Of a stretch of 64,000 nt of DNA, positions 13,425 through 23,851 are shown in pieces. Positions within the stretch are counted from its first letter, which is position 1. Each line of letters begins with the position of its first letter. The DNA comes from Rugalucina vietnamica. Taxonomy: Eukaryota; Mollusca; Bivalvia; Lucinida; Lucinidae. The notes beneath the pieces are model-generated. The model was not told the origin of the DNA and searched no databases. It saw nothing but the letters and a program-made list of their open reading frames with translations. Both the position numbers and the translations under genes were made by a program. The stretch lies in NCBI GenBank assembly GCA_964017185.1, contig OZ024877.1, positions 62,336,711 to 62,400,710 of the forward strand. The letters run 5' to 3'.

Positions 13425-14720
13425 CTTCTTAAAATCATTTGAAATGTATAATATTTATTATCATGTTAAAAAAAATCAAATAATTGAAACTTAATAAATA
13501 AATAAATTAATTAATTCTTGTTATTAATTAACAAATTAATTCTTGCTTTTATTATAAATATTACTATTATTATCAAGAGTATCTGACTAAAAAAAGTGTT
13601 TCTGGGTCGAATACATGACGCGACAGTGTATGTACATTTATTATACTCTTCGTCAAAAGTTTAACATAATTATTTGTGTAAAAGGAGGTAACAATATCTG
13701 GTTAGAAATGATCCAAGTGAATAAATATTTCGACACATTTGTTCCTATTCGATGTCATGGTTACGGTGGAAACAATCAGGACTTTTACGGATTCTAAATT
13801 GACTGTGTGTTAGTTAGATACTGAATGACAAAAGATAAGTCACTTGTTTGAAAAAGTTATTTTCGACACTGATTTTTAAAATCTTGTCTAAAAGTATTCA
13901 ATATCAGTATTTTCAATCAAAAGTTATAAAAATCTTTAGACAATAGAAAGAATAACAATGTGGTATAATATTATTTTCATGTCATTTGAGATGTAGGCAT
14001 TAGACATCTTTAAAGACAAACTTGTTTTCAAAATGTTAAACATTGAAATTTTGCTATATTTTCTTAACATTTTTGTGTCTTCTAGAAATGTCAGTGTTTG
14101 ATGCCAAGTCTCCATTTTTTGTTTAAAACAGATCGTTCCAACATACTCTTTCTTGACATGTGGTCAATTTTGTGCTGACATAGTGTATAGTGTGCAAAAT
14201 TCAGCTGTAAGAAATACGGCTTATCATAAAAATAATGCATTATTAACATATCCAAAAATTTACAAAATCTGACAGGCCGAGACAAAACTGTCATTGGTTC
14301 TTTGCTACGACATGATTTCTTTCTAAATCAATGAATGCTAAAGTCGTATTATTATTTGGGAATATTTTCAGGACATTTTACTTTAGCACTATAAAGGTTA
14401 GAATATGCTAAACTTTTGGCGAGGTGTATATATGGTTATTTATCAGATAAGCCCAATCGGTTGAAAACATTTGTACCAAATAAAGGGTAAAATAAAGCAT
14501 CGTGTGTTCGAATAATGTTAAAAGATTATTTTAGTTTATATTTCAGCACGTTATTCTTTAATTTGATTTCCTTTCGTTTTCTGTATATACGTTATTTTTA
14601 TCCATAACATGATGAATTTAAAGGTTATAGGAAGATGTGTAGGTCATTTTAAAACGCCATTTATTGACAAATATAAGAATTTGCAGTCGATACATAACTT
14701 GATTTTCGGCCAGTTCCAAC
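13422..14720. other. no certain feature upstream of copy A
   Basis: AT-rich. It may hold the promoter or first exon of copy A, but no TATA box, CpG island or splice-consistent exon was convincing. Confidence 0.4.
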
Positions 14721-14722
14721 CA

Positions 14723-14813
14723 ATGTGCACGATAAAGACCTTTTATTGTAAACGACTACACAGATTTTGCTGTTTATTGTTATATGCGTGTTATTATTGT
14801 TTTTCATTTCTTG
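14723..14813 (+). CDS. tentative exon 1 of copy A (signal peptide)
   Basis: An ATG at 14723 opens 30 codons with a basic start (MCTIKTFYCKRLHRF) and a hydrophobic run (CCLLLYACYYCFSFL). A possible but weak donor, TTG|GTATTA, follows 14813 in phase 1, which fits the phase-1 start of exon 2. The joined product would read on into AIGITCAATA, whose final A-T-A resembles a signal-peptidase site. Against it, the donor is poor, and this stretch also resembles a degenerate first unit of the adjoining 85-bp array. The true exon 1 could lie farther upstream. Confidence 0.3.
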
Positions 14814-17800
14814 GTATTACTTATATAAAACAGCGGTAATACTATATGTGCTGCCACGGTCCATGACCACGCCCGACTCCACGTGACGTTGTTATACACA
14901 TGTATCCTATATTTCAGCTTTTGGTATAACGTGTGCCGCCACGGCCAATGACCACGCCCGACTCCACGAGACGTTGTTATACACATGTATCCTATATTTC
15001 AGCTATTAGTATAACGTGTGCTGCCACGGCCAATGACCACGCCCGACTCCACGAGACGTTGTTATACATCTGTATCCTATATTTCAGCTATTGGTATAAC
15101 GTGTGCTGCCACGGCCCATGACCACGCCCGACTCCACGAGACGTTGTTATACACATGTATCCTATATTTCAGCTATTGGTATAACATGTGCTGCCACGGC
15201 CAATGACCACGCCCGACTCCACGAGACGTTGTTATACATCTGTATCCTATATTTCAGCTATTGGTATAACGTGTGCTGCCACGGCCCATGACCATGCCCG
15301 ACTCCACGAGACGTTGTTATACACATGTATCCTATATTTCAGCTATTGGTATAACGTGTGCTGCCACGGCCAATGACCACGCCCGACTCCACGAGACGTT
15401 GTTATACACATGTATCCTATATTTCAGATATTGGTATAACGTGTGCTGCCACGGCCCATGACCACGCCCGACTCCACGAGACGTTGTTATACACATGTAT
15501 CCTATATTTCAGCTATTGGTATAACGTGTGCTGCCACGGCCCATGACCACGCCCGACTCCACGAGACGTTGTTTGAGAACTACAAGAAGTTTATTAGGCC
15601 AGTGTATAATCAGAGTGAGGCTCTACAAGTCAACATTTCATTCTTTATCATCATGATACATGATCTGGTGAGTGGTCCATTTCTGTGTACTTGTATGTGT
15701 GTTTATGGGCATATGTGTACGTGCATGTATATGCGAGCATATGTGTGCGTACATAAGTGTGCGAGAATGTGTGTGCGTGCATGGGTGTGGGCGTACATGC
15801 GCGTTTAGACTGACTGATGTTTCTTATATTGAGTATTTACTTAAGGAATACTATCATGAATGATGCGTATTAGCAAAACTCAACAGATTACCCATCTGGC
15901 AAGAATTTGCGGTTCATTTGCAACTTTATTCAGATCTGTCAATATTTTACATAGTTTGCCTTTTATAGCAGTTCTTAATTACAGTATCACAACTGTGGTG
16001 AATAATGTTCATTCTAAACTGGTCCTCGTAATTACACTTGTCTGGAGTTCTTGCCTGCCATGAAATTGTTGGTGATAGATATATTAGACCACAGGTCACT
16101 TGGTATATATTTGCCCAAAAGAGTCCGTCTTCTGTGCTGTTTGACACATTTAAACTTAAGTTAGCCTGTGCAAAGAAAATTAGCTTTTGGGTTTTTGCAA
16201 GTTAGAAAAATATAATGATGAAGGTAAGTGTCGGGAAACAAAGTCCGTGTATGCTATCGTTTGTCTATACGTCATACGGCAGAGCGCGCGTTCGTACTGT
16301 ACTTAATTTCGGAAATCGCGCGTTGCTATTTTCAAATTGAAGAAAACTGTTTTACACATATCCTATCATATGCGGCATATTATAAACACTAATAAGCAAT
16401 ACTTTCTTTCTTTGAAACAATTGTCAGCCTTTAGAACACTCCGAAACTTTGAAACTTCCGAAGTGTTCTCAGTGACCAGATGGTGAATTGTGAAAGTTTT
16501 TATAGTTATACAATAGGATATTTAAAATATTTCACAAATTACTAACACGAACGGTACCACAACTTTTTCGAACTAAGGTTTAGTTAGAATTGTTAAAATT
16601 CTCTGTGACGTCACCGTTATGTGTGAAAATGACAGCTTACACGGAGTTTGTTTCCCGACTGTGGTAATATGTAACTGCATTTCAATCAGTTTGCCGAGGC
16701 GTAGGTTTATCAGAAATTTTGTTGTTCAGGAAATTCTTCAAGAGGTTTATACTCGGTGTGTAACACTGAGCTGTCACTCTAATTAGATTAAGTCAATGAA
16801 ATGAGAAGGACTTTATATTCTAGCTTGTCCTCTTGTTTCATGAACGACGACATATGAGAAAACGAACAATCTCAACAGGCGAAAACAAAGGCGCAGATCA
16901 GCTTCGCAGTGACTGCGAAGCTGATCAGCGCCTTTGTTTTCGTTATCCGGATACCCCATTTCCTCTACTTTCTAAATTTAATCTTTCCAGCCTCTAGCCA
17001 TCATCTGTGCTTGTACAGCTCGGTTTATGTCGGACCTGTTCGGCAACCAAATTGTTGGTTTTCCCATGATGCGGCTCGTATATAACACCATAATACATAT
17101 TTATATTTTGCAAAGATTCTTTTTTTTTCATCTGCAGGATCTAAAAAATCAAGTTCTGACGACGAACGCCTGGTTACGAGTGGTAAGTAGCAAATTTACT
17201 TACGAAAACTTGCCTATGCAATATACAGAAATTTTTTCAACTGTACAAAAATGAAAAATTAATTGCAAAACTATGACATTTCATTATGATTACTCAAAAC
17301 ATTGATATTGGGTGCACAAAAGAAACGCATCGCAAAGGCGTAACGAGTACCAACAATCTGTGTTTTGTATAAAAAATAATTTGTATTCCCCGTTGTCACT
17401 ATTTAAGAATTTGGTATAAGGGTATTTATCACACGGAAAGCTTTGCCTGCTAACCGGGAAAATGGAAAATAAGGTATCCGTAAGCGTTTCCCGCATTGAC
17501 CTCTTCAAAGAGACAAGAATGAAAGAGGTAGGAAATATTTAAGAACACGAAATCCAACAGCAATAACTCGCGTGTAAAGCTGGCTTCCCCATGGCTTCCT
17601 TCATAGAGAGCTCACCAATGACATTTTACCTTAAATAACTCTGGATTCCAATTACTGGAGGAGATCTGTCTTGCCTGTCAGTCAAATGGCTTCGTAATAA
17701 GAGTGACAAGGTTTCAATGACCTCAGGCGGCATGCATATCTCAATAGATTAGTTTCAAGATCCATTCAATGGTATCTAGTGACAATACTTATTTGTAAAG

Positions 17801-20800
17801 TCTCTCTATTCACTGAGAAGCGTCGCTGAATAGTTTCCTGGAGCCTCAAATAGAATTATACGGAAACTCATAGTCAGCAACGACTCATGTTCAACTCTTG
17901 TACGGTAAATAGTCTTCAATCATTTTTATTCTTACTGATGAAGCATCGCCAAACAGTTTGCTGAAGCCTCAAATAGAGTTATACGGAAACACATTGTATA
18001 TTCATGTACGCATATCTTTTACAGATTGAACGCCTTTGGAAAAGTATCTTATTTTTTAAAAACAGATTGACGGGATTTAAATATATATTCTATTATTGGT
18101 CCTTATTTAACGTATGAAACATATCCAACCTGTTGAAGGATAAGTACAAATCAAAATTAACCCAATTAAGTATAATACATGTATGTATGATAAATTACCG
18201 AAATCACAAATGATATGCTCGGTCGCCTCTTGCTAATGAGAAAGGCCCATTATTTCTCTTAATTATTAGATTGCTCATGGTGTTATGCTTACAACCGATT
18301 TATAATATTCAACAAAACTTGACAACTGAACAAGTGGTGATCTTAGAAGTATAGAATGGCGTTACAATATACAAATAGTATGGTTTTATTTAATGCTTTC
18401 CATTCATTCTTTCTGCTTTTCTGTTGTATTTGTTTGATGTTAGCCAGACGGGCACGTTCTCGGGAAATAGTTGCCTTTCTCTCCCTTCGAGTTGTAAACT
18501 TGTTTTATGATGTTTTATGCTGTCCTCTGGTGTCCACCTCGGTGACTGGGTTTGTTTAAATAAATTCCTGTCCCTACAATTTTAACTTTTTGTCTCGTCA
18601 TTTGGGCACTGAGAAATAGATGGACTGCTTGTGACTCCGGGCAAAGCTTATGCACAAATCACTAACCATCTGAATACTGGTTAACCGCTCAGAAGGACTG
18701 AACTGCCCAGGAAATGTGGCTGAAGTCAAACCATCCATACATGTAAGCCTTTTTGGTTTACTTGGGTTGTTATTTTTCAAACACATTTTGTTTGGTGTCA
18801 TGACATCCTAATGTAAGGTAGAAGTCCAGTAAAATGGAGGCAACGTCTCGCCATGACCGAGACGCTTATTAGCCACAACTCAAAGAAACAAATCATAATT
18901 CTTACTGCATAGAGTTGGTACGACGAGTTCCTGAGCTGGGACGAGGAGAAGTACGGAGGTCTACATGAGGTTCTGGTTGAGAAGGACGAGGTCTGGATAC
19001 CGGATCTACTCGTAGAGAATACGTAAGTCAACGTACACAAATCGACCTGTACAGTCAAAGAATAAAATATAAAGGTTTGATCCTTTGGAAGCAGCAAAAA
19101 CATTCAAAGGGAGATAGTATGGACTATATTGCGCAATTTCGGGTAATGAACCCTCATCAGTAGCCCTTTTTAAACCGGCAACGAAAGCCAGGCTAGAGGC
19201 TTGAAATTTTGGCTATAAGTAGAAGAGGAATTGTACTATCCGAGTAGCGAAAACAAAGGCGCTGGTCAGCTTCGCAGTTACTGCGAAACTGATCTGCGCC
19301 TTTGTTTTCGCATAGGCAAAAATCCGGTTTTCTCACGATGCGGCTCAGTTATAGTTGTATCTGTTAATAATTCATACATGTAAATGGTCGTAAATGTAGA
19401 ATTGTAAACTTAATTAACGTGAAGAAGCGATCATTGCTCTTATTTGAAGTTACATAAAATCCGTTACAAACAGTTTGCTCTTGCACCAAAACGCTATTAG
19501 TAACGGCATACCAAGAAACGTAACGTTGTAGGCGTTCTAATACCCTAAAACTGAAGTACAATATCACTCATTCTAAAATAAGGTGCAAATCCTGGAGAAA
19601 AAATGAAGAAAAATAAACTTATAGAATTACACTTTTTCGACATACCATCACTATTGTGGATCATTCAGGCTTCATCCTGTAAAATTTCACCACCTTCCCG
19701 ATATTCTTGCAATTTCTACATCATTTTGAAACTTGATGGGTATATTCCAATTTGGTAATCAACGTGACGCACTACATATCAACTAAATGTAACCATAACA
19801 CAAACTCAACGTATATCTCTGAATAGCAGACTTCAGTTTCTCAAATAAAGAGCAATATTAAGTAGATTAAATCAAACAATAAACGTCCTTTCATATCTAC
19901 TATCGAAAAATGTTAGATAATATGTGTATGATGCAGGCTTCTTGATTCAGAATTTTCAGTGTTGTTAACTTGCAACTATAATAACATCTGACCTGTACAT
20001 CAGAATTATATCAAAACATGTAATGATAATTACATTTGTCCTACATGAGTGGCGGAGCTTATAATTACTTTTCTAAATACATCTTGTTATATGGCAGGTC
20101 TTGTTTTATTCAGCGTCACGTAAATTACTTGCAAACCGCAACATAAATTATTTTTGCAATACAGATACACAATAGCATTAAATATTATCTGAAAGACTTT
20201 ATCTGGATACGTTTACTCCAAATAGACAATCTTGTGTGATCCTATTTAATTTTTTAATATTGTTTTACTTTTTGCACAACATTCTATAAAAATGTAATAT
20301 ACGTGACGGAATACTGTAATTTACGTGACGGTAATATTTAAGTCACCTACATTATTTTTAAACTAAGATATGTTTGAGTTTTTGTTAACTTAAAATGAAG
20401 CATGGAATTTGAACCAGTCTGCACAAGAAGTAAATCATTCGATTAATTAACCACGTAATTATTTAGTAAAACAAAACTGTTTTATATTGATAAAAATGTA
20501 TATTAATCTCAGGGCTGATATTTTACTGTTGGTCAGTATTTTGGAATGGACAAATGCGAATAACAAATGTAGTATTGCTATGTCTTTGATTGAAGGAGGT
20601 GTGATCCTTTTAGATTCAACTGTTTTCAACTATAACTGATAAATAGACTTAAACTTCCTTTGTATTTTACGTGACAAATGCGTAATTTACGTGATACTGC
20701 TTGAAAAAACATCATATTCCGTAAACTTAACTACTGAAAAGTACATAATGGACATTAAAACATTTATTGACGCTGATTCAAAGCACAATCTTAGCTATAT

Positions 20801-23800
20801 AGTAGGTCATATTGGCATTTTGGAAGTAAGTACCGTCACGTAAATTACTGTCACGTTTATTACATTTTCAACTTTAGCATCCAAAAAAAAAACACTTTAG
20901 GGTCGTTTGATATTAATTTTATTTTTTGTGAGATGTATTCATCCTCCATACTTTCATATTCAGATAACGTTGTTTCAAATACCATGTTGGATTTGTAGAA
21001 AAATGGTGTCACGTATGATTTCATCTTAAAAGGGACGCAATGGTTAAGCAGGGGGATTAGATATATTTGACCAAAATAGTAAAGCAAAAAGAAAATTCCA
21101 TATGTTATCCATATAAAGGACATATTCAACTATTTAGATGACACAGTTTGGTCTGCAATAAGAGAAAGCAGTATTAAGATTTGGACAATCTTCTATAACG
21201 TCACGTAAATTACAGAAAGTCTGTGACATGCTTTTTTCGATTTTTGATGTTTGATATTTTTGTTTGTTTACAAGATATAAAATAACCATTTCTTTTCCCA
21301 AAAAATATGCCAAATTAAGTAAATCGAGAGATGCTGTTTCGTATGAAAATAGAATTTGTTCATTCTATCGCCTTTTGAATTTTTGCATTTCAGTTTGTGA
21401 CATGCCGTTTTTGGTGGGGTCATGCATTATTCACTACTACCAGAGATCTTAAAAAAACATAACTGGGTATCATACTTTATTCGGTTTAAATGGAGATAGT
21501 ACCAAATTTTGAAAATACGGCCAACCTTGGTGATATATTGAACAATGTCACTCCAATTTTTATTTAACACCCCGAGACAGGGGGTGCGCTGCTTATTTTA
21601 GAATGAGTGTATACTACTTGCATCTCTTAAACGGCATCATTATACATTTTTTTTATAAATTCGATAACTATAACTAAAACTGAGAGGCGCCTTATTGTTT
21701 TATAACACTTTCACATTCAGATATCTAAATGCCTCAAAGTTATGCTGTATATAAGAAATGTCATATGCAATGATGGTATTCCTTGGAATTTAATTACAAC
21801 TTGTCTTCAGGCGTGTCGTTGATTAGATATTTCATTTTTTCAGGGCGTATGGCTATAAAGAACTCGGTATTAGCGAGATGAAAATCAACCTGGATTCCAG
21901 GGGATTACTGATATGGGAGCCTGGAATTGTCATGTCTACAGTATGTGAAGTCAGCATCGCAAAATATCCCTTTGACAAACAACACTGTGCAATACGAATA
22001 ATGTCCTGGATGCACACTAACAAAATGATTCACGTGCACGTGGAGAATCGTAAGGTTGATATCAAGAATTATTACCCGAACGGAGAGTGGGATCTTACTG
22101 ACACTCTGGTCCGGGAGTTCTACCCCGAGGACGGCTCCTATAATGACGGGGAGATTCTACCGGGGGCAGAGGCAATACTGATGCTGCGTAGGAAACCTAC
22201 GTTCTATATACTGAGTACAGTACTGCCTATATCATTGTTATCACTGCTCAACCTGCTGGTGTTCCTGCTGCCGGCCTCTACTGGGGAGAAAATGACGTTA
22301 GCTGTAACCGTGCTACTGTCGTATACCGTGTTCATGAGTGTCGTTAACGAGATCATGCCAAAGACGTCGAGCAGCGTTTCCATTTTAGGTAACGTCATAG
22401 TGTACTGGTTGTCTCGTATTTCAAATCATACTGTTCTTCATGTGGTGTAGATCTGTACTGTAAAGAACTTTAATATAATTTCTCGTGTGCATTATTGCAT
22501 TAAGCTGATTAAGACATTTCGCAATTCATTTTGCCTTCAGTTGCAGAACATTAACGAACGCATTATTGTCTGCGATGTTCCCAGATGAATTAAGCGTTTG
22601 TCTAACTGTAATTGAGCCCAGTCATTAAAATGCAGCTTAACATTTACATCATCGCCTACTCTTGAATCTTATATTTAATTAAAAGACAATTTTTTCATTA
22701 TACTTAAACAATCTAGTCAAAATATATATATCGTCTAGTTCACATACTGTATTTGGTTGTCAATAAGCATAACTGTCATTTGTATTTTGTATCAGACTAT
22801 ATTTTATTGATTTCATCCGTCTATCTGACGTTCCTGTTGTGTATGAGTGGTATATCCGTTGCCCCTACGGTCTGGGTGTTGTGTTTATGATATTATTGTG
22901 TATTTCAGCTGTGTATCTGACGTTCCTGCTGTGTATGAGTGGTATATCCATCACCTCCACGTTCTGGGTGTTGTATTATGATATTATTGTGTATTTCAGC
23001 TGTGTATCTGACGTTCCTGCTGTGTATGAGTGGTATATCCATCACCTCCACGTTCTGGGTGTTGTATTATGATATTATTGTGTATTTCAGCTGTCTATCT
23101 GACGTTTCTGCTGTGTATGAGTGGTATATCCGTCACCTCCATGGTCTGGGTGTTGTATTATGATATTATTGTGTATTGCAGCTGTGTATCTGACGTTCCT
23201 GCTGTGTATGAGTGGTATATCCGTCACCTCCACGGTCTGGGTGTTGTATTATGATATTATTGTGTATTGCAGCTGTGTATCTGACGTTCCTGCTGTGTAT
23301 GAGTGGTATATCCGTCACCTCTACGGTCTGGGTGTTGTATTATGATATTATTGTGTATTTCAGCTGTCTATCTGACGTTCCTTCTGTGTATGAGTGGTAT
23401 ATCTGTAGCATCTACGGTGTGGGTGCTGTATGTCCACCATAAAGAATTTATGCCCAGATGGTCAAGACACTTCCAGGAAGTTCACGAAACGAAATTCCAC
23501 CGCGTGTTTAGGCCCAAGGATAAGTCGTGTAACAACAACAGTGACGGCGCTAGTCTAGCACGTCCTAAGACTGTAATCAACGGGACGTGCCCGTCACCTA
23601 CACCTAGTGTCAATCAAAGACTACTGGAGATGAAGGAAACTGAGGCAACTCTCGACATATTAGAGGACGCGGAGGACACACGGGACTGTGCTAAACGGTT
23701 GTGTGATATTATCTGTGATCATGGTAGACCTGGAACAGACGGGGTTAGACAGCACCCCTCGGGGAAAATGGATAAAATATTGTTCTGGTTGGTCGGTGTT

Positions 23801-23851
23801 CTCACGGCTATAGCTACTCTTACAATGCTTGTGCTTCTAACTACAGAGTGA
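14723..23851 (+). CDS. nAChR-like Cys-loop receptor subunit, copy A (gene span)
   Basis: Predicted non-alpha nicotinic acetylcholine receptor-like subunit of a pentameric plasma-membrane ligand-gated cation channel. Proposed exons are 14723-14813 (tentative), 15513-15667, 17138-17182, 18913-19022, 21844-22388 and 23364-23851. Joined they give 1434 nt, or 477 residues, typical of the family. Visible features: probable signal peptide (~1-40), N-glycosylation sequons NQS and NIS in exon 2, loop D/A region in exon 4, Cys-loop C168-C182 with 13 residues between, M1 (~254-277) with its proline, M2 starting G281-E282-K283, M3 (~316-340), a ~105-residue intracellular loop with MPRW, and M4 (~453-475). 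GEK at the start of M2 plus E303 predict cation selectivity. No vicinal cysteines occur in loop C, so it is not a classic alpha subunit. Exons 3 (45 bp) and 4 (110 bp) match vertebrate nAChR exon lengths. Ligand and expression are unknown. Confidence 0.85.
14797..15573 (+). repeat. 85-bp minisatellite spanning the exon 2 splice acceptor
   Basis: About nine head-to-tail units. Exon-like segments start at 14918, 15003, 15088, 15173, 15258, 15343, 15428 and 15513, exactly 85 bp apart, with a degenerate first unit before them. Each unit is 61 nt of exon 2 start followed by 24 nt of intron end (ATGTATCCTATATTTCAG at its 3' side). Units at 15003-15343 alternate between CCAATG with ACATCTGTAT and CCCATG with ACACATGTAT, forming a 170-bp higher-order dimer. 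The ~62-residue open frames here are products of the repeat, not genes. Confidence 0.95.
15513..15667 (+). CDS. copy A exon 2: mature N-terminus and first beta strand
   Basis: The exon follows TATATTTCAG and ends at CTG|GTGAGT. It enters in phase 1 and leaves in phase 0. It encodes ARLHETLFENYKKFIRPVYN and then QSEALQVNISFFIIMIHDL, which matches the nAChR N-terminal helix and beta-1 region (family pattern LxxNYxxxxRPV). It holds two N-glycosylation sequons. The first 61 nt of this exon, with the 24 nt of intron before it, are the unit of the 85-bp array upstream, so eight AG sites with the same context precede or equal this one. Only the last gives an open frame into the rest of the exon. No counterpart was found in front of copy B. 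Confidence 0.85.
15683..15807 (+). repeat. TG-rich degenerate microsatellite after the exon 2 donor
   Basis: Alternating TGTGTG, CATATG and GCGTAC sequence begins about 15 nt after the exon 2 donor. It is low-complexity purine-pyrimidine alternation. UG-rich intronic RNA near donors can bind splicing regulators; a role here is only a guess. Confidence 0.7.
16855..17068. mobile_element. palindromic MITE M1 before copy A exon 3
   Basis: Contains CAAAGGCGCAGATCAGCTTC and its complement back to back around 16908, ending GATGCGGCTC. Counterpart at 39640-39858 before copy B exon 3. Confidence 0.7.
17138..17182 (+). CDS. copy A exon 3
   Basis: A 45-nt exon between TCTGCAG and GTAAGT, phase 0 at both ends, encoding DLKNQVLTTNAWLRV. 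It aligns with the invariant nAChR exon 3 (DEKNQxLTTNxWL pattern), with Leu in place of the usual Glu at position 2. The length equals that of exon 3 in vertebrate nAChR genes. Confidence 0.92.
17199..17455. mobile_element. palindromic element P1, decayed, copy A
   Basis: An older copy with an eroded palindrome right after exon 3. The same decayed copy sits after copy B exon 3, so it predates the duplication. Confidence 0.6.
18913..19022 (+). CDS. copy A exon 4: loop D and loop A region
   Basis: A 110-nt exon bounded by GCATAG and GTAAGT, entering in phase 0 and leaving in phase 2. It encodes SWYDEFLSWDEEKYGGLHEV and then LVEKDEVWIPDLLVENT. W-x-D-x-x-L-x-W and WIPD are the classic loop D and loop A signatures. 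The usual loop A tyrosine after WxPD is replaced (LLVENT), hinting at altered agonist recognition. The protein is identical to copy B exon 4, although about nine codons differ synonymously. Confidence 0.93.
19215..19348. mobile_element. palindromic MITE M1 in copy A intron 4
   Basis: Central palindrome (CGCTGGTCAGCTTCGCAGTT and complement) with the end TTTTCTCACGATGCGGCTCA. Other worn copies lie near 2552-2860, 5395-5605, 12203-12415, 38545-38745 and 57330-57520. Confidence 0.65.
19559..21612. mobile_element. 2.05 kb non-autonomous TIR element in copy A intron 4
   Basis: Inverted ends CACTCATTCTAAAATAAG (19565-19582 and its complement ending ~21609) bound a block absent from copy B, where GAAGTACTACTTGC is continuous (~46935); the target duplication is TA or TAC. 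No transposase frame is seen. The interior carries the motif GTCACGTAAATTAC in both orientations at ~20106, 20300, 20320, 20680, 20830 and 21199. Confidence 0.75.
21844..22388 (+). CDS. copy A exon 5: Cys-loop, M1 and M2
   Basis: A 545-nt exon from TTTTTTCAG to TTTTAG|GTAACG, entering in phase 2 and leaving in phase 1. It encodes the outer beta strands, the Cys-loop (C168 to C182, ending FDKQHC), loop B Trp189, NGEWDL of loop F, a loop C lacking a Cys pair, RRKPTFY before M1, and M2 with GEKMTL, T289, L292, V296 and E303. These pore positions match cation-selective nAChRs. It differs from copy B by one residue (R249 here, His in B). Confidence 0.94.
22794..23430 (+). repeat. 91-bp minisatellite spanning the exon 6 (M3) splice acceptor
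   Basis: Seven units with exon-like starts at about 22817 (AG lost, CAT), then 22909, 23000, 23091, 23182, 23273 and 23364, exactly 91 bp apart. Each holds 67 nt of M3 coding sequence and 24 nt of intron ending in GTGTATTTCAG or GTGTATTGCAG. Copy B has just two units at 52322-52500, so the expansion is specific to copy A. Confidence 0.95.
23364..23851 (+). CDS. copy A exon 6: M3, cytoplasmic loop, M4 and stop
   Basis: A 488-nt terminal exon after GTGTATTTCAG, entering in phase 1. It encodes M3 (AVYLTFLLCMSGISVASTVW), HHKEFMPRW at the start of the cytoplasmic loop, an acidic amphipathic stretch before M4, and M4 (KILFWLVGVLTAIATLTMLV), then a stop at 23849-23851. The first 67 nt, with 24 nt of intron, are repeated upstream as a 91-bp array with six intact AG acceptors. 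Only the last one keeps the frame through M4. Confidence 0.93.

Noticed and set aside
14933..15546. Series of overlapping 62-codon open frames
   Set aside because: They are the 85-bp minisatellite read through in shifted frames, not separate genes.
14797..15573. CRISPR-like array
   Set aside because: Units are contiguous with no unique spacers, and the context is a eukaryotic exon boundary.
18798..19103. Minus-strand 101-codon open frame over exon 4
   Set aside because: Antisense shadow of copy A exon 4; the same occurs over copy B at 46258-46449.
22839..23345. Series of overlapping 74-77-codon open frames
   Set aside because: They are products of the 91-bp array carrying the M3 exon start.
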